A DNA stretch of 64,000 nt from Notospermus geniculatus (lineage: Eukaryota; Nemertea; Pilidiophora; Heteronemertea; Lineidae): assembly GCA_002633025.1 (NCBI GenBank), contig NMRB01000034.1:346512-410511 (forward strand), given 5' to 3'. Shown in pieces: positions 33,230 through 44,576 of the stretch (its first letter is position 1; each line of letters begins with the position of its first letter). Below the pieces are notes generated by a model that did not search any database, was not told the DNA's origin, and worked only from the letters and a program-made list of their open reading frames with translations. The translations under genes and the position numbers were made by a program.

Positions 33230-33345
33230 TTTAGCTCAGCTTTCAGCTGAGCTAGTCATAATTATGTATACTGAGTGGCGTCCGTCCGTCTGTGTGTGTG
33301 TGTGTCGTCCGTGAAACTGGCACGTTTCGCAACCGCAAGGCCCAG
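33230..33345. repeat. AGCTCAGCT repeat head and (GT)n tract
   Basis: TTTTAGCTCAGCTTTCAGCT then GTCCGTCCGTCTGTGTGTGT resembles the start of the family whose tail is seen at 51660-51897 and 23495-23575. Confidence 0.4.
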
Positions 33346-33469
33346 GGTCATGAAAGCCGGTGGAGTGGTAGGCCCTAGGAAGGACTCGAAACAGGACCAA
33401 AAATTTTTGCAATCTGACGTACATTCTGCTCTCCAGGGGGCATTTTCCGTAAAATGGAAAACCCAGTGG

Positions 33470-33670
33470 CAGTGCGTCCGTCCACACGGAGCTTCCAAAA
33501 CCAACTGAATAATTCTGAACCTCACGTGACCATTGACGTCACACCACTTTGGATTCTTGGTCCCATAAGGACAAGGATTCCCTAGGAATGGTGGCCCGAA
33601 GGGCCACCATTCCTAGGGATCGAAGTCCGACGGATTTCGATTCCCGGTGGACCTGAATTCCTTTCACACC
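33470..33670. repeat. Family C end plus compound-element tail
   Basis: The family C end (to 33556) is joined to GATTCCCTAGGAATGGTGGC and GGACCTGAATTCCTTTCACA, the tail of the compound element. The composite suggests nested insertion or recombination. Confidence 0.55.
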
Positions 33671-33795
33671 TGTGCTTAGGTTATCGATGATGCCCATTTC
33701 GATTATGCAACGGCCTTGATGATCAGAGGTCAAGGTCAAACTTTATAATTTGAAATATCTCTGCCTGTGGTAGAGGTTAGGTTAATTCCTTTTTC

Positions 33796-33905
33796 TGTAC
33801 CTTTTTACCTAGTACCTTCTTTTACCCAGTACCTTTTTAACTGTACCTTTTTACCTAGTACCTTTATTACCTAGTACCTTTTACCGGTACCTTTTCTACG
33901 GTACC
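33796..33905. repeat. Minisatellite TACCTTTTTACCTAG
   Basis: About seven copies of TACCTTTTTACCTAGTACCT-type units with variable spacing. Confidence 0.85.
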
Positions 33906-36519
33906 TTTTATCTGATCTCTATCAACGTGCCTTGATCTCTGTCAATGTACCATTCATGTACCAGTAGAAGCACCTGTACTATCGGGAAGCATACGACATT
34001 TACAATGTCATCTTGTTTAATTTGCATAAACTGTAGGTTCCCCTATATATCAGCAAAACGTGGTTTCCATAAGAGTTGTTACCTATTCATGACTATCAGA
34101 GTACCGGTACCCTGACGGTCAGAAGACATCAGCCCTTAGTTATCCAGGTCGGTAACTTACGTAACTGCATGCCTATGTGATCCTTTGTTGTTGTGGGTCA
34201 TTCAAAATATTTGAATGTTTTCGTCTAAGTTTAGGCCAGAATTTATCCCCATGAAACTTTTGTTCGCCTGCGTGTTTGTGCCGCGTGTCATCCGATGTAA
34301 AGTCAGCCCAATAGAATGGTTTACAAGGGAATGGCAAAGTTTCAACGCCACTTTGTTACCGGTACTTGGTTACTTGTTTCAGCGAGAGACAGAGGGAAAA
34401 CCCAACTCTGCACGACTGTTAGGAAGGGAATATGCTATAGAGGCGTCACCTTTCGGAGAACGGCCGCAACATGGAGAAAGCCCTCCTAAAAATAGTACGG
34501 TGACGTAGCTAAATCGGCTCAGTCGACGCCTACCTCCACGGCAGAGCCAATAGAATATTATTGAAGACCGGAAGTAGTCAATCTGGACATGCGCAGGAGG
34601 CCTCTACTGTGAATTTATCACACTTTCAAATGCATTTTTTCAAGTCGTCAGATCGAACTTCAGATTACCAATATGCTCAAATTGTTCTAAACATGTTTAT
34701 CTATTGCAAGACGTTGACATTATCTTGATTTTTATAATACTCAGCTGACAAAAACGCAACCTTCGGCACAAAATTCCGGCATTTTAGCTGACGCATGCTA
34801 GTCGAATGATAGTCGATGCAATTCGTTGAATCTTGGAATAAGATCGCGGAAAAATAATAACGTTATCATGAAGAAGGGAATTCCCGCTGCATATAAACAT
34901 TGTCGTTCAGCCAGTCGCTGTGGGGAGATTTTACATCCTTTCGCCCAAAATACTATGTTAACTTCTTTGTATTCAAACCATTGTTTGCCATATTTGGTAG
35001 GAACCAATAGTTGTATTGTACGTGCACGCGTCTCGTTACTGTGGTTTCCTTTTGTAGGGTTCGACCATGTCGACGTGCATGGCTTAATTTTTTTAAGGGG
35101 ATTCCTATTATATTCCAAATTAGGGCTCCAACCAATCAAATTTCGTTCCAGACCTTTTCTACTGTATGCATTGACTTCTGACAGTCGTGTACTTGCCACT
35201 GCTTGTTCGTCTTTCTATACTCTAAATCCTCATATTTATGGGTACACGTGTCCACCTCATTAAAACCTTGCGTGACCGCCCAATTATTTCATATGCATGT
35301 CTTTACAAAGGGACTTTACCGTGAATGGCTAAGGTTAGTTCTCTGTGAATGGCTGAAGGAACTTCGCTCTGTCGCTTGCCGGGTTGTGAAATCGACACGT
35401 AGTCTGGATTTGAAATTGATCCCACTGCATGGGTGAGAAGGCCTATTGCGACCGCAGTTTTATACAGGGTGGCTCCAAAAATGTCAACATTGGTAAATTG
35501 ATTTATTCGGAGTGGAAGGTTTAGGGCGAATTAACACTACCTTTTACACTGAAAATGTACATGTATGGCAAAAGTACTCGTATGCCGCTGCAGTGACATG
35601 GGAAAGCGATCGCCTGTTGTTTCATTTCCTCATTGTCTACCCATTATGAAATTGCGACCAAGTCTATTTCTTCCACTGTCAGCAGGTGTCCCTTTACCCT
35701 TGCCTCAAACGACAGGTTTTGCTGGACACAAATACGAAAGTCCCTTTTTAAGAAAAAAATTGACTCATTCTTTGGCCCACCCTGTGCGAATCGGTGTCGA
35801 AGCTCACTACTACTCATTCACTTGAACTATCTTATCGAGAAACTTCTCGAAACTCTTAGCGTTGTACAATGTTCGTTTTTCTGGAACACGCTGTGTAAAA
35901 GTCACAAAACCCGTCAGTCGAATCGATCGCAAGCTGATCGTATCGCAATCGAACGCGGAGACCTTGAAACTGACCATACTGAAGTCGGCCGGACGTCATT
36001 CTGCCGCGGTGGTAGTGCGCGGAACTAGCCCATTGGCCATGGCTAGAACTACGTAACCCTTTAATATTGCGATTCAGGGGGCGTGGTCTATCTTCGATGT
36101 GTACCCATAAATCTGGGGATTTAGAGTATATTTTTATATATACATTGATACATGTATTTCATTTCACATGATAGGAAAAGATTCCATTCTCTCAGACATT
36201 AGTAAAGACGTGATTAAGTGATCAGGCCGAAAAGTATGATCGATTTTCACTTGAAAAATGAGTCCACTGATTAAATATTTGGGACACCAGCTGTTTATAG
36301 AGAAAGACGTATTGCCAATGTCGTATCAAGCTATACACATCCACGAGCCGAACCCCGATGCACGATAGGGTCATGCGCGCTGGAGACTTGAAGAGTTACG
36401 CATACGCATGCACACGCCCCATCCGAGGCTGATACACCGTTTGCAGTAGGCGAATAAGATCTCTGACCAGTGATCTTCTTTAAAGTTGGCTGGAGACATA
36501 ACACTGCAGGTAAACATTA
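33906..36519. other. Intergenic stretch, no gene supported
   Basis: Several open frames of 60-145 codons overlap on both strands, but none has a recognisable domain, codon pattern or splice setting. A mariner-like end, CAGGGTGGCTCCAAAAATGT, occurs at about 35465; a cousin is at 45468. Confidence 0.45.
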
Positions 36520-36965
36520 CTTTAGCTGTGTTCACACTGAAACCGACTTGAACGCGTTTTCCTGAACTCGCTTTTGACCACACAACAGTCACAACGCGTT
36601 TTGAAATCGCTTTATCGCGCCGGGATGTAGTCGAGTCAGACTGTGCTGTCATCTATGAATGATATTTACTATCATTCCAAGATGGATGCGCCAATTGAAG
36701 AGCTTTCCTCGTTTTGCATTTGTCGGCCAAAAGTATGTGCGAATCTGTTGCGTATGCGTACAGCACTTAGAGGGCCACGTTCCAAAGTGTTTTAGCCGAA
36801 CCGTTTTCAAGTCGTTTTGAAACCACTTCTGGAACCGTTTTCGTTAAAACGCTTTCAAACCATTTTAAGAGGCCTCTATTGTGGCACCCTGACCCGTTTT
36901 GACATCGTAAAACGTTTTCAGAACGTTTTAAAACCGCTTCAAAAGCCTAGTGCGAACGCAGGTTT
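36520..36965. mobile_element. Probable MITE with GTGTTCACACTG-type ends
   Basis: TGTGTTCACACTGAAACCGA at the left resembles the inverse of the right end (AAAAGCCTAGTGCGAACGCA). The right half is a dense set of AACGTTTTAAAACCGCTTC-like words. A short frame MDAPIEELSSFC at 36681 lies within. Confidence 0.45.
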
Positions 36966-37063
36966 TGTGGCTGTTGACTTTTTTGTCGGCAAATACAGGA
37001 TATATCCTGTAGCTTCTACTTGCAACAGATTGGTCGCATCAGAACCTGTATCAGTGTGGTCGC

Positions 37064-37320
37064 TTGCAAGACTGCAGTCCCCTCCTTATTACATCTCGGC
37101 TTGATTACTGCAACTCCCTTCTTTCAGGAATCTCCACTCATCAGTTTGATAGACTGCAGAAATTACAAAACAGAGCCGCTCGTCTCATAAGAAAGGCCAG
37201 GAAATTTGACCACATCACCACAGTCTTGCTAAGTCTTCTCTGGTTGCCGATCAGACAGCGGGTCATCTTCCAAATCCTAGTGCTTGCATACAAGTGTACT
37301 CAAGAACAAACGCCACTTAC
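37064..37320 (+). mobile_element. LINE fragment (C-terminal reverse transcriptase region)
   Basis: The frame reads TSRLDYCNSLLSGI, then LQNRAARLIRKARKFDHIT and LLWLPIRQRVIFQILVLAYK, the well-known segment that follows the palm domain in Jockey/CR1/L2-type LINEs. It stops abruptly at about 37320, at the start of the propeller frame. Confidence 0.85.
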
Positions 37321-37326
37321 ACCAGG

Positions 37327-38268
37327 ATGATGAAGCTTTCAGATGCTTCCAAAAAAGACTCGGCGACACCGTTTAGGGACAGGATGAAAACAAATGATGA
37401 CTTGTGTGAAGAATATGTCGCTTCTGCGGGACGATTCTCATCCGCTTCACTATCGTCCAACCTAGAGGTTCCCGATGAAAGTGTAGTGTACAGTGTCGCA
37501 TTCATGTCAAAAGATCGCATAGCTGCAGCTGTCTGGGTAGGAGTAGATTACAAGGTGTTACTATGGAACTCACCCTCTCCGGCTGCTAAGGTTATAATGC
37601 AAGAGAAAGCCTCCATACATTACATTGCTGCATTAGGACAAGATCATCTAGTTGTCCTGAGAAGGCGATCACCGATCCTTACCGTCATGGATGTCGTCAG
37701 AGATACGAATAGGGAAATCGATGTGAAGCTCTCAGATGAGGTGATCGAACGTTTGTGGTCGGTTGAGTGTGTTAGTCATGGAAACTTCTTGCTTTCACAT
37801 GGGTCAGAAATCGTACATGATCGTCTTTTTTTAATCGATAGTGAAGGTAAGGTACTCGAGGATATCGAGACCGGTGAAGGATATCGATTAGCATTCTGTA
37901 AAATCACAGGTTTGGTTGTCATATGTACCAATAGAGTCGACAAAATCTCATGCTACCAGCTGGGTGAGAACAGCCTGACTAAGGTCATGTCAGTACTTCA
38001 TGGGGTGGAGGGGTTCGTATGTGAGGATATCTGTTCAGGTACATTTGGGGAGGTATTCATCGCTGGGTGGATGGAAGGCGATGAACCCCAAGAGGTCAGG
38101 ATGTATCAACCTGACATTGATACTGACAAGAAAACAGTGTCGATGAAACAAATAGAAATCAATGGTGAACAGATGAGGGCCACTTATTTTCCATTTTGCT
38201 CTGTGAAAGGAAACAGACTCGTGGTCGGTTATGATGACAAAATCCACGTACTTGACCTCTTGGTTTAA
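37327..38268 (+). CDS. Beta-propeller-type protein, single exon
   Basis: An intact 313-codon frame ends in TAA. It shows about six repeated strands-and-turn blocks, for example VVYSVAFMSKDRIAAAVWV, YKVLLWN, IHYIAALGQDHLVVL, LFLIDSEGKVLEDI, YRLAFCKITGLVVIC, GEVFIAGW and GNRLVVGYDDKIHVLDL. These match the rhythm of NHL, WD or similar propellers; the exact family was not recognised. The N-terminal 40 residues are polar. The ATG at 37327 follows CACTTACACCAG|G, which could be a splice acceptor, so this may be the terminal exon of a longer protein such as a TRIM-like one. The reading frame continues upstream into LINE DNA (to 37294), which is why the later ATG was chosen. Codon use is smooth with no breaks. 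Confidence 0.7.
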   Translation: MMKLSDASKKDSATPFRDRMKTNDDLCEEYVASAGRFSSASLSSNLEVPDESVVYSVAFMSKDRIAAAVWVGVDYKVLLWNSPSPAAKVIMQEKASIHYIAALGQDHLVVLRRRSPILTVMDVVRDTNREIDVKLSDEVIERLWSVECVSHGNFLLSHGSEIVHDRLFLIDSEGKVLEDIETGEGYRLAFCKITGLVVICTNRVDKISCYQLGENSLTKVMSVLHGVEGFVCEDICSGTFGEVFIAGWMEGDEPQEVRMYQPDIDTDKKTVSMKQIEINGEQMRATYFPFCSVKGNRLVVGYDDKIHVLDLLV

Positions 38269-38315
38269 GACAATAATGGAACATCCCTGGACATTAGATA
38301 TGAGTACAAACTTAA

Positions 38316-38385
38316 GCCATGAGTTTATCATAAGATATATAACTAAAGCCATGAGTTTATCATAAGATATATAACTAAAGCCAGG
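38316..38385. repeat. Tandem duplication, 32-bp unit
   Basis: GCCATGAGTTTATCATAAGA plus TATATAACTAAA occurs twice, about 45 bp after the propeller stop codon. Confidence 0.9.
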
Positions 38386-38392
38386 AATCCAC

Positions 38393-38625
38393 TGCTGATT
38401 TTCTGCGTTGCGACTTGATTTGCAACCTGCTACCTGCGACTGAATACGATCGCAAGGAACTGACACCGGTCGCCGACCGTCTCCGGACTGAAATTGACCA
38501 CATCTTCGCCATTGGTGGAAATCACGTGGAGCGAGTCCACTACGGCGATCGAGTGCCCAGTTGTTGCACAACCCAGTTGCAAAGGAAGTCGCATCGCAAA
38601 GTCAGCTTGAAAATTTATGGATTCC
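38393..38625. mobile_element. MITE with AGGAATCCA termini
   Basis: AGGAATCCACTGCTGATTTT pairs with GAAAATTTATGGATTCCT. GC-richer, symmetric interior with GCGATCG and CGTCTCCG words. Confidence 0.6.
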
Positions 38626-38626
38626 T

Positions 38627-39032
38627 ACACCGTATTCGTTTACTTCCACGAGCCTTCCACGAGCAAGCCCCGCAAGGAACAAGCTGAGCGTGCGCACAAC
38701 AGCCAGTAATCGAACGCTGTCGTGTTAGACACGAGAAAAATGTGCTGTGATTGGCTGATTATCCGCCATGACACTTTACTCGTGTGTAACACGACAGCGT
38801 TCGATTTCTTTGCACGCCGATGTACACACTGATGTATGCGAGGGCTGTGTGCATCTCATGATTGGAAGTGACATCATGCTTTGCATGCTGGGATACTTCT
38901 CGAAGAAGCCCACCTCGGCGGGTAGGGCTAGTCGCGCCTGGTCCGAGGAAGCCCCGATGACGCAGTTCCGGTGTAAACGAACGCTGTAGCGTCTGTTCCG
39001 AGCTAGCTCGTGGAAGTAAACGAATGCGGTAC
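38627..39032. mobile_element. Nested inverted-repeat elements
   Basis: The outer arms (CGTATTCGTTTACTTCCACG / inverse at 39030) enclose an inner inverted pair, ATCGAACGCTGTCGTGTTAG (38708) and AACACGACAGCGTTCGAT (38805). Confidence 0.75.
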
Positions 39033-39174
39033 TAGCTTTACAGATCATCACGTGACACTCGAGTGGTGAAACTCGCAACATGTTGTTGATGTAAAAAGGT
39101 TGAAATCTAATTTCAAAGTGACAGTATTTCAACTCTTACTGTAAGACAAACCAATCTCTTCATGTGGTTCAAGG

Positions 39175-39341
39175 AATTAAACCGGAGGTGGCGGGTCTTG
39201 ATTGCGACACCAAATCCCCGAGGGTGGAGCCACAGTAGTGTAGTCCCCGAGACGCTTCACCGAGTGTTTGGACGGAATTTTTGCTCCACCCTCGCGGGTT
39301 TGCCGGTATCGCAATCAAGACCCGACGCCGAGGGTTTAATT
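39175..39341. mobile_element. MITE with AATTAAACC termini
   Basis: AATTAAACCGGAGGTGGCGG and CGGGTCTTGATTGCGA are matched inverted at 39300-39341. GAGGGTGGAGC pairs with GCTCCACCCTC inside. Confidence 0.8.
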
Positions 39342-40118
39342 TCTATTCTAAAATAACTTAAACTAAACATTCACATGTATGTTCAGTGCAGTTTGATTGC
39401 AAATAGGCCTAAGGTACAGGGAGGGCGCTCCGTCAATGACGCGACATCAGTGAATCACGCACTGTGTGTACAAACCTGTACATTGGGCCTATATCGTGTA
39501 CATCTGTGGGCAGCGGTGGGCAGCGCTAACAGCAAGGTGCAGGAGTCGAAATGAGATAGCAGGGTGCTTTCTTCAACGGAGTATCCGCAGGATGTTTAGC
39601 TAATGATACAAAACATCGCTGAGATAGGTCACTAAGTATCCATCTCGCGGACATTCGTTGCACTACCTCGCTGAATGCTCGAAGCGAGAAATGTTGGACG
39701 CCAGACGCCCAAGTGTGTCTTGACGTCAATGTGCGTGAACCTTAATAAGGCCTAGCATGGCCTCCTAGGATGTCTAGCTTACATAATAATGTAAATGTCA
39801 TTTTAATGATATGTGTGTTTGTAAATATTTGATTCATGTGAAATGTGAAATTTTTCAATGACGTCTGTTTGGCAGAAAGTAAACTGTCTGATTGATGAGA
39901 TATTGTCATTTTATAGATGAATTGTTTTGTATAATTTTGTCCAATGGGTGTTTCGAGGTTTCGCCTATAACTCATCTTGAATCATCAAGGGTTCACATCC
40001 CCCAGCTTTCATACTACACTCTATCGTGAGTGGAGCGTAGTCCGAAGGTCACGTGACCCCAGGCCTTGATATTCCAATATGGTACAATGAGGAAACTGAA
40101 GAACTACAGCCACTAGGA
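39342..40118. other. Intergenic stretch
   Basis: No gene seen. Confidence 0.5.
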
Positions 40119-40268
40119 GGCGCTGTAAGCGGTTGGACCTTTTTTCGACGTCTCGTTCGTGTTGCATTGCGTCAAGGAACTCATGACGCGACGTCATCAC
40201 GTTGCTTTTCTCTGTTTTTGACGTCTTCGGTACATGTACATGCAGGCTTACCAACCGCTCGTAGCGCC
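40119..40268. repeat. Short inverted-repeat element
   Basis: GGCGCTGTAAGCGGTTGG pairs with CCAACCGCTCGTAGCGCC. Confidence 0.55.
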
Positions 40269-40544
40269 GACCTGTCGGGAAAAATTGTGTTCGAAGAGAA
40301 TTATCTGTGGCTTTAAATGGATTATCAGTTTGATATTCATTAAAAATAGAAAATCTTTGTGCATACTTTACATTCATCGATCAGATATCATCCATGATCA
40401 CTTTGATTGGTTGATTAAAGAATACACAATATTATCATGGACAAAAACATGATTTTTTAGCTGATGCATTATCCTGTATTTCCCGCTTGTGAATAAAAAA
40501 AATGCTTCAAACAAAATGATTCTCGTTGAAATAGTTCTTAAAGT

Positions 40545-41015
40545 CCATGTTTGGCATCCTCCCACAGCAGGGCTTTGGTCTCGTTCCTCTTCATACACTC
40601 CACACAAAGCCCTGCTGAAATTGGGCCTCTCAGGCAAGCAGAGGCGGTCAGAAAACCATTGCCCAATCAGAATGCAGCATTTTCAGGGTCTCAATATTAA
40701 ATAATTATGACTCATACTAACAATCAAAAATAATAAGAATCTTCTCTGTACATAGGAAGAACCTCTGTGATAAAATTCAGTCAATTTTGGAAAGATGTAA
40801 GTGATTTGTAAAGCACAAAACTTTAAAATTAAACTGGGTAAAACCACGAAATTTTACTTCTCCAAGTTATCCTTAAAATACAGGGAGTGCAACTGGAGTA
40901 TTGAACAGCCACATCACATTCACTGGCTGTTGTATTTCAGCAGGGGTTTGTGTGAGCGGATGAAGAGGAGCGAGGTAAAAACCCCTGCTGTGGGAGGATG
41001 ATGTTTGGGAAAACC
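40545..41015. repeat. Pair of inverted homologous blocks
   Basis: CATCCTCCCACAGCAGGGCT to CCCTGCTGAAA (40555-40622) is homologous, inverted, to 40935-41010 (CAGCAGGGGTTTGTGTGAGC). They could be subterminal parts of one element about 0.5 kb long. Confidence 0.55.
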
Positions 41016-41355
41016 ACGTTTTACCTGCAGGTTACCTGACATACTACATGGTGTTAAAAAAGAGATATCCACGACAATAGCTCTTCAACTGTTCTCTAGT
41101 GGTGAGGATAATGTATTTTGTCATAATAGGTAAAAGACTAAAGTGTACTTATAACGTATGACTTTACGTCCATGAAGCTTTCCTACGCCAACCATGATTG
41201 GTGAATTACCTGTCACGTGACAATATATACGTTAAACGACACGTAACCTTTACGTTACGCTAATGAATAGAAAGCCAGCCCATTTTACACTCGACTCCGC
41301 CTACAGGACCCCAATGGTCAATGAAATGGGTTGACCCGTACACGACTTTGCATAT

Positions 41356-41486
41356 TAGGGAGTTTTCGCAAAGCCCCCAAACGCTAACGCGAACGCCAAT
41401 CCCATTGTTCGGTGCCACGAAGAGAGCACCGAACAAAAGGATAGACGTTCGCGTCGGCGTTTCGGGGGTTTTGCGAAAACTCGCTA
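41356..41486. mobile_element. MITE with TAGGGAGTTTTCGCAAA termini
   Basis: TAGGGAGTTTTCGCAAAGCC pairs with GGGGTTTTGCGAAAACTCGC, and TTGTTCGGTGC pairs with GCACCGAACAA around a short loop. Confidence 0.85.
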
Positions 41487-43900
41487 TTAAACGCGTCTGG
41501 TCGCGTGAATGCAATAGATTTGGTCTGTTTCATGATTAGTTAGTAACACTAAGGCTGGGTTAACGTAGAGCGTGTCGATACACGGAAGACACGCTACGGT
41601 ACGCGTAGATATTACGAAACGCCAACACGGCTGTTTACATAGACCTTCATCGTGTCTCCATCATTTGACACGATGCCTCGAATTTTGGCATTATTTTCAT
41701 TAGGTCTCATGCATTTCGTGATGCAAATAAGAAAAGACGTGATATTTGATGAGGAAACATCCTAAAATGTCCATCTCCGTACTTCGAAACAAAGCAAGGG
41801 GTATTGGTAAACAGAGAAATCAAGAAATGAAGAAATCGAGAACTCCCAAGATCGATTAGTTGGACCTACGCCGTTCTGCATCTATTCAGTATGGGCAGTT
41901 ATTGCCGCAAATAAAGACAAGCATAGTAGGACATCGTGCAGAACATCCCCTGCACCAAAGAAACCTGGATTGATGATATGTGAGCCTTGTGGCGTAGTTC
42001 AGGGTCCAGGCTTCGATCCTTCGCTCATTTGTGGTCAAGTGTAGTGAGGCTGATATTCAGCATAAATCATGAAATGAACGATAGCCTCGAACTAGGCCTA
42101 CAGCTCCTAAGTGCTTGAGAATTTATATGGGTCCCTTTTGAAAAGTTGTAGGAATTGGTCTTGTCTCCCTATTCCCATCCTGGAACTCCACGTGTATTGG
42201 CTACGTCATAAAGACTACGTCACTACCCCTGGAAGCTTTCGCATGAATTTCTGTATTTGACCCACATCGGGAAATCAATGTACCACTCAGAGCCCTCCTG
42301 ATATTTGCCCGTTCACCTCACCTTCAGGTTTTGGCATGCTACGAACTAAACTCTTCAGTAGGACAATCTGCTTGCTTATCAACTGGGAACGAGGTAACAG
42401 AAAACAACATGGCGAATGCTACAGAATGACAGCGAGCGATTCGCGATTTCAAGCCCTAACTTTCCGGATTCAAAGCTTGAATCCGCTGAAATGACAGGCA
42501 AGGAATACTTTTATTGATGGAAACAATGTACTCGTGTGTATAAAAATGGGAAGCAGCAAGTGAATTGTACCAGTCGGCGCTAATTGTCAGCCCACGTGTA
42601 CTTGCCAAGCCGTGAATTTTATTTTAGCTCTTCCATCGATCAGTCGTGCGGGGGATTTCCTGGTATAGGGGATTTCTTCCAATTAATGGTTAAAAATAAG
42701 GATAAGTAGCAGTTCCTAAATGATAAGAAAATCAATAAACACTATACAATGACATATCTATTTGAAATAAACAGACTAAATGTGATAGTACCAAATCCAT
42801 AATTGAACGGAGGGGTGGTAACAGAACAGCCTGTGAAATACAGGTGACGACTGCGAAAGATGCCAAGGGTTTGTGCGAGCGTAGTCGGAGGGCGGAGCGA
42901 TATCACAACCCTTGGTAGCCAAGATGCCCTATTCCAAACCCCGGAGGAGGTATAGCGTTAATTTTCAGCCCTTTTGAGCAATGACCCTACTGCATGGCTG
43001 TTTACTGGAAGTGTCCAAGACGTCAAAGTTGCCATGCAAAAAGAAAATTCATGAAAATGACGAAATGCACCAGGGTTATTCATGCACTTCATGACGTCAT
43101 CAGTTTTCTGGTCACGTGGCAAGACGCACGTGACAATCTTGGATGAAATTTTTCAGATAGGCCTATTGGACGATATTTTATAAATCTTGGAGGACTTGGC
43201 ATTCCATAGGTAATGGTTAAACTAATCGATCATGGGAGATCTCGATTTCTTCATTTCTTGATTTCTCTGTTTACCAATACCCCAAAGGAAGATCTTCCCA
43301 CGAAGTCAGCACACGCCTGAAAGAACGAGCATGCTCGTTCTCTTCAAAACGTGTATATACTCCACTCTCTACGTAACCCCACACGTACAGACCAATGTAA
43401 ACGGCCAAATGAAAAGGCCGGGGCTATTTGCACAGCATGCTGTGTAACTAAGGAGTGAATTTTTATTTACACAGCAAGTACGTATTTAATATTCATAAGC
43501 ATCATTAGGTTCTGCCCCGCCCACATTTTGCTGTGTAAATTAGGAAAATATATTTTCACAGCGAAATTTTAGAATTCGGCAAAATGAGCCATACATGGCC
43601 ACTTGCAGGGTACCAACTTGAAACGAATGCTACTTCGTATTTCGATCTCTTATGTCAGTAGATTAACGTTTGATTCTGGGCAAGTGCGTGGCGAGGTTTT
43701 ACTGTACGTCCCCTACGTGTAACGTTACTCTGCCCAGGGAGCTCTTGACAAACATTTGTCATCACAACCAGAGGTGAAGCGAGAGGGGCGGAAGGGGGTG
43801 GGGTGGCAAGTGCCCCCAGGTGGACCGGAAAAGCGGCCATGTCGATTTAGCGGAACCGGCGGAAACAGCGGAACGAACGGAACCTGGCGGAAACAACATA
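41487..43900. other. Repeat-rich intergenic stretch
   Basis: It contains the TCCTTGAGAATTTA dispersed family at 42040-42170 and 42930-43100, a GAACGAGCATGCTCGTTC palindrome at 43325 and ACACAGCATGCTGTGT-type words near 43430. No gene seen. Confidence 0.5.
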
Positions 43901-43906
43901 AATATG

Positions 43907-44110
43907 GTGTTATTTGAAATAATGTTGTTTAGGAAAATATCTCTTGGCCTGTCGCTACTGCTGTCGTTGTCGCTGTTATTTCTACTCATTGCTTCAATAA
44001 ATCACGCACGCGAAGGGGAATTCAACGAGCCTCATGTCTACTCATTTCGTTGGCCTGCGGACCGTACACTACACACTAGTGTCTTCTGGTTTGCTAATGG
44101 ACGAGCGTGA
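43907..44110 (+). CDS. Hypothetical membrane-anchored peptide or first exon
   Basis: The frame from the ATG at 43907 gives MVLFEIMLFRKISLGLSLLL and a continued leucine-rich core (LSLLFLLIA), followed by a polar tail (EFNEPHVYSFRWPADRTL) and a stop. A type II anchor or uncleaved signal is possible. No family was recognised and no donor site stands out, so it may be chance. Confidence 0.25.
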   Translation: MLFEIMLFRKISLGLSLLLSLSLLFLLIASINHAREGEFNEPHVYSFRWPADRTLHTSVFWFANGRA

Positions 44111-44314
44111 AACGGAAAATATTTGTTGCAAAGCAGCACGTCGAGAAAGGGCTTACTGAGATTTTCGCTGCGTTGTAGTTCCCTTGTTATGCTGAGTATA
44201 AACTGGCGTCCACACATGTTATTCGATCGAGTCAATAAGATGCAGGTTTGTCAATATAAAACTGCCATATTGAATATCAGACCATTGCAGGTATCAAACA
44301 CCAATGCAGGCCTG

Positions 44315-44502
44315 TTAAAGAACCACGGTATTGCCACTTTTTCTGGAGAGCCGACGCCATTCTCCAACCCAAGGGACTAACTACGTTGTCGGTGAATGGG
44401 CCGGATTTACCAGGTACATGATGGATTTTTGTAGTTTGTATTGCTGCCGCTAGATGGCTCCCTCTACGTCGGCAATCAAAATTGCATACCGTAGTCCTTT
44501 AA
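44315..44502. mobile_element. TTAA-flanked MITE, family A, inverted copy
   Basis: TTAAAGAACCACGGTATTGC at the left and ATACCGTAGTCCTTTAA at the right. It is homologous to 1153-1356 in the opposite orientation. It lies 75 bp beyond the stop codon of the LamG/PAN gene. Confidence 0.8.
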
Positions 44503-44576
44503 GAATGAGATGGCTAGAAGTGAAGGGTCATTTGTTGACTCACCATGTATATTAGGCAGAATTTTGGAGGCAGCTT

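Noticed and set aside
34826-36028. Several overlapping frames of 60-145 codons
   Set aside because: Both strands are open at once, with no domain or codon signal; consistent with chance.
40053-40316. 87-residue frame near 40.1 kb
   Set aside because: It runs through a short inverted repeat and has no recognisable domain.
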